Source: Pseudorhodobacter sp. PARRP1 | Lineage (GTDB): Bacteria; Pseudomonadota; Alphaproteobacteria; Rhodobacterales; Rhodobacteraceae | Direction of reading: 5' to 3' | Length of the DNA: 64,000 nt | Assembly: GCA_002256245.1 (NCBI GenBank) | Contig: NKIU01000001.1 | Coordinates: forward strand, 372,001-436,000 | Shown: positions 25,842-33,136 of the stretch, in pieces | Numbering within the stretch: the stretch's first letter is position 1 | Layout: each line of letters opens with the position of its first letter | Translations under genes and position numbers: made by a program | Notes under the pieces: model-generated | Told to the model about the DNA's origin: nothing | What the model saw: only the letters and a program-made list of their open reading frames with translations | Database searches by the model: none

Positions 25842-26501
25842 ATGGCACCTGTCCTGATCCTGCTTGGTCCCCCCGGCGCGGGCAAAGGCACCCAAGCCCG
25901 GATGCTCGAGGAAGACTTCGGTCTGATCCAGCTTTCCACCGGCGACCTTTTGCGCGCAGCGGTGGCGGCGGGCACGCCTGCGGGGTTGGCCGCCAAGGCG
26001 GTGATGGCAGCGGGTGGCCTTGTCTCGGACGATATCGTGCTCGCGATCCTGAAGGATCGGATGGCGCAGGCAGACGTGGCAAAGGGCATCATTCTGGATG
26101 GCTTTCCGCGCACCGCAGGCCAAGCCGCCGCACTCGATACCCTGCTGGCGCAATCGGGCCAAAAGATCACCGCCGCGATCAGCCTTGAGGTTGACGATGA
26201 CGCGATGATCGAACGCGTGGCAGGCCGCTACACCTGCACCTGCGGCGAAGGCTATCACGACACGTTCAAGCGCCCCACCCATGCGGGCACTTGCGACAAA
26301 TGCGGCGGCACCACCTTCAAACGCCGCCCCGATGACAACGCCGAAACGGTGCGCGACAGGCTGGCCGCCTATCACGCCCAAACGGCGCCGCTGATTGCCT
26401 ATTACGACGACAAGGGCGTGCTGGAACGCATCAACGCGATGGGCCCCATCGCCGAGATCCGCGAAAGCCTTGCCCAGATCGTCGCAGGCATCACGGCCTG
26501 A
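25842..26501 (+). CDS. adk: Adenylate kinase with zinc-type LID domain
   Basis: A 219-residue adenylate kinase (ATP + AMP to 2 ADP). The P-loop is GPPGAGKGT at residues 9-17, the AMP-binding segment LSTGDLLR at 31-38 and the catalytic DGFPRT at 86-91. The LID contains four Cys (132, 134, 151, 154), but the first pair is CxC rather than the usual CxxC, which may weaken or alter zinc binding. The gene starts 3 bp after acsA, so it is co-translated with the AMP-producing synthetase, a clear functional pairing. Alphaproteobacteria normally carry another adk in the ribosomal protein cluster, so this may be a second copy. Confidence 0.93.
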   Translation: MAPVLILLGPPGAGKGTQARMLEEDFGLIQLSTGDLLRAAVAAGTPAGLAAKAVMAAGGLVSDDIVLAILKDRMAQADVAKGIILDGFPRTAGQAAALDTLLAQSGQKITAAISLEVDDDAMIERVAGRYTCTCGEGYHDTFKRPTHAGTCDKCGGTTFKRRPDDNAETVRDRLAAYHAQTAPLIAYYDDKGVLERINAMGPIAEIRESLAQIVAGITA

Positions 26502-26662
26502 CAGCATACCCCGCCGCCGGAGGAGCGACGGCGGGGGTTACACGACCAGACCAGACAGCCGTTGGCTGAACCCCGCTTGCCGGGGATCGCAATAGGCTTG
26601 CCCGGCGCTGGACAAGGATAGGGAACCGGCGAGACCATCGCCGCATAACAGGGAGGCCTAAC

Positions 26663-28540
26663 ATGGCACTAGCACCCGACGCGAGCGTGCGCTCACGTCC
26701 AATGACGGCGGAGGAACGCAAGGTCATCTTGGCCTCGTCCGCCGGCACCATCTTTGAATGGTATGACTTCTACCTCTACGGTTCGCTCGCCGCGATCATC
26801 GGCGCGCAGTTCTTCACGCCGTTCCCCGAAGCCACCCGCAACATCTTCGCGCTGCTGGCCTTTGCCGCAGGCTTCATCGTGCGCCCGTTCGGCGCGCTGG
26901 TGTTCGGCAGCCTCGGAGACTTGATCGGGCGGAAATACACCTTCCTGATGACGATCCTGATCATGGGTCTGTCAACCTTCCTCGTCGGCATCCTGCCCGG
27001 CTATCAAAGCTGGGGCATCGCCGCCCCGATCATCCTGATCGGCCTGCGCATGCTGCAAGGCTTGGCCTTGGGGGGTGAATACGGTGGCGCTGCGGTCTAT
27101 GTGGCTGAACACGCGCCACAAAACCGTCGCGGCTATTACACCTCGTTCATCCAGACCACGGCGACCCTTGGTCTGCTGTTGTCCTTGGTGGTGATCCTGC
27201 TGCTGACCGGCTACGTCAACGGCAACTACCCGACCGTGCCGCAAGTTGGCCTTGATGGCGCACCGCTGCTCGATGCCAAAGGCGTGCAAGTCATGCTCGA
27301 GCCGTGGAAAGCCTGGGGCTGGCGCCTGCCGTTCATCGGCTCGCTGGCACTTCTGGCGGTGTCGCTGTATATCCGCCTGACCATGCACGAAAGCCCGGCC
27401 TTCAAGAAGATGAAGGAAGAGGGTGCGGCCTCGAAAGCCCCGCTGCGCGAAGCCTTCGGCCAGTGGAAAAACGCCAAGATCGCCCTGATCGCGCTGTTCG
27501 GTCTGACTGCCGGGCAAGCCGTGGTCTGGTATTCCGGCCAGTTCTACGCGCTGTTCTTCCTGCAAAACGTCGTCAAGGTGGACAGCTATTCGGCCAACGT
27601 CTTTGTGGCTTGGTCGCTGATCCTGGGCACCGGGGGCTTTTTGTTCTTCGGCGCGCTGTCTGACAAAATCGGCCGCAAGCCGATCATTCTGGCAGGCTGC
27701 CTGATTGCCGCGATCACCTACTTCCCGGTGTTCAACGCGCTGACCAAAGTCGCCAACCCGGCGCTGCACGCCGCACAAGACACCCCGGTTGTGGTCACGG
27801 CAAACCCGGCGGATTGCTCGTTCCAGTTCAACCCAGTCGGCACCGCCAAGTTCACCAAATCCTGTGACATCGCCAAGGCGTTGCTGCTGAAAGGCTCGGT
27901 CAACTCGACCACCGTCGAGGCCCCGGCTGGCACGATTGCCTCGGTGAAAATCGGCGAAACCGTGATCCCTGCCTATGATGGCAGCGTCAACGGCAAGGCG
28001 ATTGCGGATGCCAAAGCGGCGCTTGAAACCGCCAAAGCCGGCACCGATCAGGCCGCAACCGATGCAGCGCAAGCGGCACTGGACGCAGCCAATGGCGTGA
28101 AAGCCGGGTTCGAAAAGTCGATCAACGATGCGCTGACGGCGGCAGGCTATCCGCTGGTCGCAGCCGACAATACCACGGTGGCAAAGGTCGGTGGCTTCTT
28201 TGACATCTTCTCGGCGCAGAACCTGAGCGTCGTGGCGATCCTGACCTATCTGATCATTCTGGTGACGATGGTTTACGGCCCGATTGCGGCCATGCTGGTC
28301 GAGTTGTTCCCGACCCGTATCCGCTACTCGGGGATGTCGCTGCCCTACCACATCGGCAACGGCTGGTTCGGTGGCTTGCTGCCCGCAACCGCACTGGCGA
28401 TCTCGGCCCAGACCGGCAATATCTATTCGGGTCTGTGGTATGCGATCGTTGTCGCCCTTGCGACAGTGGTGATCGGCACGCTGCTGGTGCCGAACGGCAC
28501 GCACAAGAAAGACATCTTCTCGGATGCCAACAACCGCTGA
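26663..28540 (+). CDS. MHS-family MFS transporter with a large periplasmic loop
   Basis: A 625-residue secondary transporter, long for MFS (typically 420-450). Twelve membrane segments are readable, with family motifs GTIFEWYDFYLYG in TM1 and GDLIGRK after TM2. Between TM9 and TM10, residues about 363-519 form a soluble insert predicted to be periplasmic. It has two Cys (C385, C401) that could form a disulfide and an Ala-rich, probably helical stretch (about 443-497). MHS proteins carry small organic solutes with protons (for example citrate, proline, shikimate). Position 161 bp after acsA-adk suggests a short-chain acid, but this is inference. The ATG at 26663 follows GGGAGG. Confidence 0.9.
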   Translation: MALAPDASVRSRPMTAEERKVILASSAGTIFEWYDFYLYGSLAAIIGAQFFTPFPEATRNIFALLAFAAGFIVRPFGALVFGSLGDLIGRKYTFLMTILIMGLSTFLVGILPGYQSWGIAAPIILIGLRMLQGLALGGEYGGAAVYVAEHAPQNRRGYYTSFIQTTATLGLLLSLVVILLLTGYVNGNYPTVPQVGLDGAPLLDAKGVQVMLEPWKAWGWRLPFIGSLALLAVSLYIRLTMHESPAFKKMKEEGAASKAPLREAFGQWKNAKIALIALFGLTAGQAVVWYSGQFYALFFLQNVVKVDSYSANVFVAWSLILGTGGFLFFGALSDKIGRKPIILAGCLIAAITYFPVFNALTKVANPALHAAQDTPVVVTANPADCSFQFNPVGTAKFTKSCDIAKALLLKGSVNSTTVEAPAGTIASVKIGETVIPAYDGSVNGKAIADAKAALETAKAGTDQAATDAAQAALDAANGVKAGFEKSINDALTAAGYPLVAADNTTVAKVGGFFDIFSAQNLSVVAILTYLIILVTMVYGPIAAMLVELFPTRIRYSGMSLPYHIGNGWFGGLLPATALAISAQTGNIYSGLWYAIVVALATVVIGTLLVPNGTHKKDIFSDANNR

Positions 28541-28561
28541 GCGGTGACGGTGTGAACATGC

Positions 28562-28593
28562 AAAGGGCCGCAGGGAAACCTGCGGCCCTTTTG
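28562..28593 (+). terminator. Intrinsic terminator of the MHS transporter gene
   Basis: A 10-bp GC-rich stem (GGGCCGCAGG, loop GAAA, CCTGCGGCCC) flanked by AAA and TTTT lies 21 bp after the stop codon. The A and T flanks make it potentially bidirectional, also serving the convergent small membrane protein gene. Confidence 0.9.
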
Positions 28594-28606
28594 CGTTGAT
28601 GGGTGG

Positions 28607-28888
28607 TCAGGCCCGAAGGCGCAGATACAGCGTCCAAGCGCCCAGAATGATCGCAAGCCAGATCACATTGGCCACGATCCCTGCGCCAATCGCCGCAGCC
28701 AAAGGCACAGCCAGCCCGGCCTGCGCGGTCAGCGGCAGCAGCACCGCCACAAACACCGCTCCGATGGCCAAGGGGATCACCGTCCCCGACGCCGCGCGCG
28801 TGCGCAGCATGGTGATGAACAACGCGATCAACAGCCCGATGCGGAACGGATCAGACAGTTGCAGCAAAAGCAGATCAGAAAGGGACAT
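28607..28888 (-). CDS. Small hypothetical membrane protein
   Basis: A 93-residue protein with three hydrophobic segments (about residues 15-30, 36-57 and 63-90) and few charged residues, so almost certainly an inner-membrane protein. I do not recognise a family with a known function. It lies alone between the terminator of the MHS transporter gene and an intergenic repeat region. The ATG at 28888 is preceded by a weak GAGCG site. Coding potential is supported by membrane-like composition and by clean boundaries with its neighbours, not by homology. Confidence 0.65.
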   Translation of the reverse strand: MSLSDLLLLQLSDPFRIGLLIALFITMLRTRAASGTVIPLAIGAVFVAVLLPLTAQAGLAVPLAAAIGAGIVANVIWLAIILGAWTLYLRLRA

Positions 28889-28967
28889 GCGCGCTCCTAT
28901 GGTTTACGCAATGTTAGGCGACAGAAGCGAGATGATCCAGCAGCCGCTGCGCGCTGCATCGGCCAAG

Positions 28968-29017
28968 CCGGGGGCCAGCCCCCGGACCCCCGGGATATTT
29001 AAGCAGAGAGGATGACC
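28968..29017 (+). repeat. GGATATTT/AGAGAGGATGACC dispersed element, copy C
   Basis: Hairpin GGGGGCCAGCCCCC, then GGACCCCCGGGATATTT, then AAGCAGAGAGGATGACC. Its layout matches copies A and F. Confidence 0.8.
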
Positions 29018-29152
29018 AGAAGCGTTAACTTGGTTTTAACCCGAATCTTTCAGTGTCAAACAGCGGGACAGGCGGGGACGCCGATGACCGCCAGAGGGGA
29101 TGGCACCCCGTGGCAAGATACGTTCTGCTGTCGGGGTGCTTGACCTTCGCGC

Positions 29153-29217
29153 TCATCCTCTCTGCGCAAATATCCTCGGGGGTAGCCCGAAGGGCGCAGG
29201 GGGCAGACAGCCCCCTG
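29153..29217 (-). repeat. GGATATTT/AGAGAGGATGACC dispersed element, copy D
   Basis: On the minus strand it reads GGGGGCTGTCTGCCCCC (hairpin), then GGGCTACCCCCGAGGATATTT with one base skipped into the core GCGCAGAGAGGATGAG. The hairpin loop sequence is shared with copy G. Confidence 0.78.
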
Positions 29218-29237
29218 ATTTTTCGCAGAAAAATGGC

Positions 29238-30014
29238 TTACAGGCCCGCGAAAGGATCAACCGGATAGCCAACTCCGGTCATATACAGCCCGTCGGGCGG
29301 CGAGACCGGCCCGCAGGCGGCGCGGTCGGCGGCTTGCAGCGCCGCTTTCACCTGATCCGGCGCCCAGGCCCCAGCCCCCACCCGCTCCAGCGTGCCGACG
29401 ATCGAGCGGACCTGGTTGTGCAGGAAACTTCGCGCGCGCAGGGTGAAGCGGTATTCCACACCGGCCGGATAAGGCAGCGCCACGATGGACACCTCATCCA
29501 GCGATTTCACCGGGCTGGCGGCTTGGCAGTAGGTCGAGCGGAAGGTGGTGAAATCATGCTTGCCGATCAGATGCGCCGCCCCCGCCCGCATCGCGTCCAG
29601 ATCCAGCGGGGAATGCACGCGCCAGACCTTGCCGCGATCATGCGTCGCGGGCGCGCGGCGGGCAATCAGCCGGAACAGATAGCGCCGCTCGCGCGCCGAA
29701 AACCGCGCGTGAAAATCGTCGTCCACCCGCACCACTGCCAGCACCGACACCGGATGGGGCCGCAGATGCGCGTTCAGCGCGGATGCCAACCGAAAGCAGT
29801 CCCATTCCTTGGCCAGATCGCAATGCGCCACCTGCCCCGTCGCATGCACCCCGGAATCCGTCCGCCCCGCGGCGGCAATCGTATGCGGCCCCGGCTCTAG
29901 CCGCGCCAGCGCCGCTTCAATCGCGCCCTGCACCGTCAACTGCCCGCCCGCCTGGCGCTGCCAGCCGTTGAACGGGCCTCCGTCGTAGTCGATGAGCATG
30001 GCATATCTGGGCAT
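29238..30014 (-). CDS. truA: tRNA pseudouridine(38-40) synthase
   Basis: A 258-residue enzyme that converts uridines 38-40 of the tRNA anticodon arm to pseudouridine. The N-terminal [12 protein letters not shown] and the catalytic motif [14 protein letters not shown], with the essential Asp near residue 52, are diagnostic. The C-terminal half shows [20 protein letters not shown], the other conserved TruA block. Length is normal. It stands alone on the minus strand, divergent from the ycjX gene with 95 bp between the start codons. It is a housekeeping gene with no sign of change. Confidence 0.96.
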   Translation of the reverse strand: MPRYAMLIDYDGGPFNGWQRQAGGQLTVQGAIEAALARLEPGPHTIAAAGRTDSGVHATGQVAHCDLAKEWDCFRLASALNAHLRPHPVSVLAVVRVDDDFHARFSARERRYLFRLIARRAPATHDRGKVWRVHSPLDLDAMRAGAAHLIGKHDFTTFRSTYCQAASPVKSLDEVSIVALPYPAGVEYRFTLRARSFLHNQVRSIVGTLERVGAGAWAPDQVKAALQAADRAACGPVSPPDGLYMTGVGYPVDPFAGL

Positions 30015-30109
30015 GGCCGTTCAGTTACCGCGCGGGCGCTTGCGTGTCCATGCCTTCCAAAACCAGCCCCCACCCCCTATGTTCACACTGAACAGAAGGA
30101 TGATGCCGC

Positions 30110-31516
30110 GTGTTTTCCAGCCTGACCAATGGCATCGCCCGCCAGATCGAGGCCGCAGCCTCGGCGCTGACCGGATACGAACCCGTGTTGCGCATCGGCG
30201 TCACCGGCCTGAGCCGCGCGGGCAAGACCGTGTTCATCACCAGCCTTGTCGCCAACCTGCTTGACCGCGCGCGGATGCCGCAACTGTCCGCCCAATCGCA
30301 GGGCCGCATCGAGGCGGTCTATCTGCAACCGCAGCCCGACGACACCCTGCCCCGCTTTGCCTTCGAGGATCACCTGGCCGCGATGACCGGCGATGATCCG
30401 CGCTGGCCGCAATCCACCCGTGCGGTGTCCGAACTCCGCCTGTCGTTCCGCACCCGTCCCGGCGGTTTCATCAACAGCCTGTCGGGCCCGCGCACCCTGC
30501 ATGTCGATATCGTCGATTACCCCGGTGAGTGGCTTTTGGACCTTGCCCTGCTGGATAAATCCTACGCCGAATGGTCGGAGGAAACCCTGCATCGCATCGC
30601 CAAACGCAGCCAAGCTGCGGGTTTCATGGCCCATGCCCGCGCCGAGGATGGCAGCCTGCGCCTTGACGAAACCCGCGCGCAGGCGCTTTCCGCCGCCTTC
30701 ACCGATTACCTGAAAGCCGCCCGCGCCGCGGGTTGGTCCGATTGCACGCCGGGCCGCTTTCTGTTGCCGGGAGACCTTGCAGGCTCCCCGGTCCTTACCT
30801 TCGCCCCCCTGCCCGCACCCGCACAAACCCCGCGCGGCAGCCTGTGGCGCGAGATGCAGCGCCGCTACGACGCTTACAAATCCCGCGTCATCCAGCCGTT
30901 CTTCCGCGAGCATTTCGCCAAGATTGATCGCCAGATCGTCCTCGTCGATGTGCTTTCTGCCCTGCATCAAGGCCCGCAAGCCGTGGAAGACCTGCGCCGC
31001 ACCATGGCCGACGTGCTGGATGCCTTCCGCCCCGGTCGCAACGGCTGGCTGACCGGCATCCTGGGCGGCAAACGGGTGGAGAAAATCCTGTTCGCCGCCA
31101 CCAAGGCCGATCATCTGCACCACACCCAGCACCCGGCCCTTACCGGCATCATGCGCGCCATGCTGCGCGAGGCCGTCAGCCGCGCCGATTTCGCAGGCGC
31201 GCAGACGGCGGCGATCTCGATGGCAAGCCTGCGCTCGACCGTGGAAGAAACCGTTCTGCGCGAAGGGGTTAGCCTTTATGCCGTGCGCGGGCGCTTGCTG
31301 TCGAACGGCAAGCAGGCGGTGATGTATCCGGGTCAGTTGCCCACCGATCCCACCCGCTTGCTGTCGCCCGCCCGCGAAGGCGCGGAAAAGTGGCTCGATG
31401 CCGACTACGCCCTGATGGAGTTTGCCCCTGCCCGCACCACCCTGCGCCCCGGCGAAGGCCCGCCACATATCCGGCTGGACCGCGCCGCCGAATTCCTGAT
31501 CGGAGACCGCTTGTGA
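30110..31516 (+). CDS. YcjX family P-loop GTPase/ATPase-like protein (DUF463)
   Basis: A 468-residue protein with a Walker A motif in GVTGLSRAGKTVFITSL (about residues 28-44). Other conserved YcjX segments are HVDIVDYPGEWLLDL (a Walker B/G3-like stretch) and FAATKADHLHHTQHPAL (a G4-like region). In E. coli the homologue is part of the stress-induced psp/ycj region; the biochemical role is not settled. Translation begins with GTG at 30110, with AAGGA nine bases upstream. The stop overlaps the GTG of the ycjF-like gene (GTGA), so the two are translationally coupled, as in many Proteobacteria. Confidence 0.9.
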   Translation: MFSSLTNGIARQIEAAASALTGYEPVLRIGVTGLSRAGKTVFITSLVANLLDRARMPQLSAQSQGRIEAVYLQPQPDDTLPRFAFEDHLAAMTGDDPRWPQSTRAVSELRLSFRTRPGGFINSLSGPRTLHVDIVDYPGEWLLDLALLDKSYAEWSEETLHRIAKRSQAAGFMAHARAEDGSLRLDETRAQALSAAFTDYLKAARAAGWSDCTPGRFLLPGDLAGSPVLTFAPLPAPAQTPRGSLWREMQRRYDAYKSRVIQPFFREHFAKIDRQIVLVDVLSALHQGPQAVEDLRRTMADVLDAFRPGRNGWLTGILGGKRVEKILFAATKADHLHHTQHPALTGIMRAMLREAVSRADFAGAQTAAISMASLRSTVEETVLREGVSLYAVRGRLLSNGKQAVMYPGQLPTDPTRLLSPAREGAEKWLDADYALMEFAPARTTLRPGEGPPHIRLDRAAEFLIGDRL

Positions 31517-32547
31517 GCCTTGAAGACCCGCCCCGCCTGCATGGCCCCTTGATGCAGGAATATGACGGTGACGCAGCCGACCCCGGTCTGGCAGATGCGC
31601 TGCCAGAGCACGGGGCAGATGCTGGTGCCGCCCGCGCGCTGAACACCGCCGCCGTGCTGGCCAACCGCCGCGGCTCGGGCTTCACCCGCTTTGCGCTTTG
31701 GGTGTTTGGCAGTCTGTTCACGCTGATCCTGTCGGTGTCGGCATGGAACTTCGTGATCGGCTTGTTCAGTGAAAACTCTGTCTTGGGCTGGGTGGCCTTC
31801 GTTCTGCTGATGCTGGCGCTGTTGGTGGTGCTGGTGGTCTCGGCGCGCGAGGTGTTGGCGTTTTCGCGCATGGCGCGGCTGGATCGGTTGCGCGTGAACG
31901 CGGCCGAGGCGCGGATGGCGGGCGATCTGAAAGCCGCCCGCGCCGTGGTGGCAAGCCTGACCAGCCTTTACGCCGACCGCGCCGATACCGCATGGGGCCG
32001 CGCCCGTCTGGCCGAGCGTGGACCCGAGGTGTTTGACGCCGACGCCATGCTGTCACTGGCCGAGGTTGAACTTTTGGCCCCGCTGGACCGCGCCGCACTG
32101 GCCGAGGTTGAGGCCGCCGCGCGTCAAGTCGCCACCGTCACCGCCTTTGTGCCCTTGGCCTTGGCCGATGTGGCGACGGCGCTGTATTCCAACCTCAAGC
32201 TGATCCGGCGTCTGTCGCAGATTTACGGCGGGCGGTCGGGCAGCCTGGGCAGCTTTCGCCTGATGCGCCGTGTGTTCTCGGCCCTGCTGGGCGCGGGCGC
32301 GATTGCCTTGGCCGATGATCTGGTAGGCTCGGTCGCCTCGGGTGGCTTGCTGGCCAAGATTTCCCGCCGCTTTGGCGAAGGCGTGGTGAACGGTGCCCTG
32401 ACCGCCCGCGTCGGCCTCGCCGCGATGGAGCTTTCGCGCCCGATGCCCTTCGTGGCCCTGCCGCGACCGGGCACCAGCGCCACCACCAGCCGCGCCTTGG
32501 CGGGGTTGTTCGGGCGGGCGGAAAAGGCCGACGAGCAACTCCCCTAA
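31513..32547 (+). CDS. YcjF/TIGR01620 family membrane protein (DUF697)
   Basis: A 344-residue inner-membrane protein partnered with YcjX. Two membrane segments lie near residues 62-85 and 96-120, and a C-terminal DUF697-type domain includes TAFVPLALADVATALYSNLKL and GLLAKISRRFGEGVVNG. The GTG start at 31513 overlaps the ycjX stop. The 3' end of the gene (about 78 bp) plus a GGATCAAG palindrome are repeated tandemly just downstream, giving two decayed extra copies of its last codons. Role unknown; a membrane-stress or cell-envelope role is suggested for the family. Confidence 0.88.
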   Translation: MSLEDPPRLHGPLMQEYDGDAADPGLADALPEHGADAGAARALNTAAVLANRRGSGFTRFALWVFGSLFTLILSVSAWNFVIGLFSENSVLGWVAFVLLMLALLVVLVVSAREVLAFSRMARLDRLRVNAAEARMAGDLKAARAVVASLTSLYADRADTAWGRARLAERGPEVFDADAMLSLAEVELLAPLDRAALAEVEAAARQVATVTAFVPLALADVATALYSNLKLIRRLSQIYGGRSGSLGSFRLMRRVFSALLGAGAIALADDLVGSVASGGLLAKISRRFGEGVVNGALTARVGLAAMELSRPMPFVALPRPGTSATTSRALAGLFGRAEKADEQLP

Positions 32548-32555
32548 CCCCGCCG

Positions 32556-32574
32556 CCCCGGACTTGATCCGGGG
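32556..32574. repeat. GGATCAAG palindromic repeat, copy 2
   Basis: CCCCGGACTTGATCCGGGG, in the opposite orientation to copy 1, 8 bp after the ycjF-like stop codon and inside tandem unit 1. Confidence 0.85.
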
Positions 32575-32678
32575 CCTGATGGCGAATGACGCGAGGCACC
32601 AGCGCACCACCCGCCGCGCCATGGCAGGTCTGTTCGGGCGGGCGGAAAGGCCGACGATCACCCCCCCTAACCCCGCCG

Positions 32679-32697
32679 CCCCGGACTTGATCCGGGG
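32679..32697. repeat. GGATCAAG palindromic repeat, copy 3
   Basis: Identical to copy 2 and placed at the equivalent position of tandem unit 2, showing the palindrome was duplicated together with the gene end. Confidence 0.85.
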
Positions 32698-32821
32698 CCT
32701 CGTGGCGTGCAAAGCAAGGCACCAGCGCCACCACCAGCCGCGCCTTGGCGGGGTTGTTCGGGCGGGCCGAAAAGGCCGACGAGCAATTCCCCTAACCGTG
32801 CAACACTTACATGCCAGATCG

Positions 32822-33035
32822 GACGTGGCGCAGCATTTGCCTTGCAAGATTTGGCCGCAGACAAATCTTGCCGCGCCTGCCTGCCCTCGGCAGGCGCGTT
32901 TCCGCGCCCGCCCAGCCAGGCGCGGCAAGATTGGAGCGCGCAGGTTTACTGCATCAAACCCCTTGCTCAACGGCCTTCAGCCTTATGAGCAACGCACCGG
33001 AAAACTCTGCCCCGCAGAGTTTTCTTTCGGCGCGG
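32822..33035 (-). repeat. Multi-hairpin structured repeat, copy 2 (inverted)
   Basis: The reverse complement aligns along its whole length with the copy at 22.7-22.9 kb. Its arms are 32917-32932, 32864-32879 and 32844-32853. Arms 1 and 2 are perfectly complementary over 16 bp, and arms 2 and 3 share a 10-bp complement. Where copy 1 has CGGG/CCCG in the arms, this copy has CTTG/CAAG, changed in all three arms together. The flanking 10-bp hairpin (AAAACTCTGC, loop GGG) is also kept. Confidence 0.85.
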
Positions 33036-33109
33036 GTCCAGTCCTCAATCGGCTCAAAGGTTAAAAATGTCTTAAATCACACACCCTAACCCACTGATTT
33101 ACAACCACT

Positions 33110-33134
33110 AAAAAAGGTCCCGAGTTGGGACCGC
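33110..33134 (-). terminator. Intrinsic terminator of argE
   Basis: On the minus strand GGTCCC-AACTC-GGGACC is followed by TTTTTTAG, a few bases after the argE stop codon. The stem sequence is shared with hairpins at 14755 and 35250. Confidence 0.88.
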
Positions 33135-33136
33135 CG

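Larger units (their letters stand above)
28889..29237. other. Intergenic region of 349 bp holding two dispersed elements
   Basis: This gap contains dispersed elements C (plus orientation) and D (minus orientation) facing each other about 135 bp apart. Between them is a short AT-rich stretch (29020-29060). Otherwise I see no gene or RNA. Confidence 0.6.
32470..32794. repeat. Tandem repeat (~124-bp unit, 2.6 copies) built on the end of the ycjF-like gene
   Basis: Units begin at 32470, 32595 and 32718. Each holds the last coding portion (encoding LAGLFGRAEK-like residues), the stop region CCCCTAACC and, in units 1 and 2, a CCCCGGACTTGATCCGGGG palindrome. Units 1 and 3 are nearly identical and unit 2 has diverged. 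Only unit 1 is the actual gene end. Confidence 0.9.
32548..33136. other. Intergenic region of 589 bp made almost wholly of repeats
   Basis: Between the convergent ycjF-like and argE genes lie, in order, the tandem gene-end units, copy 2 of the multi-hairpin repeat and the argE terminator. Long open frames through this region are by-products of the repeats. I see no functional gene. Confidence 0.75.

Noticed and set aside
23796-26507. A 903-codon open frame on the minus strand
   Set aside because: It is an antisense shadow of acsA and adk, which have clear motifs and ribosome sites; its translation is low-complexity His/Gly/Arg-rich sequence.
32564-33064. Open frames across the intergenic repeats
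   Set aside because: They run through the tandem gene-end units and the hairpin repeat; similar peptides from copy 1 arise from the repeat sequence, not from selection for protein.
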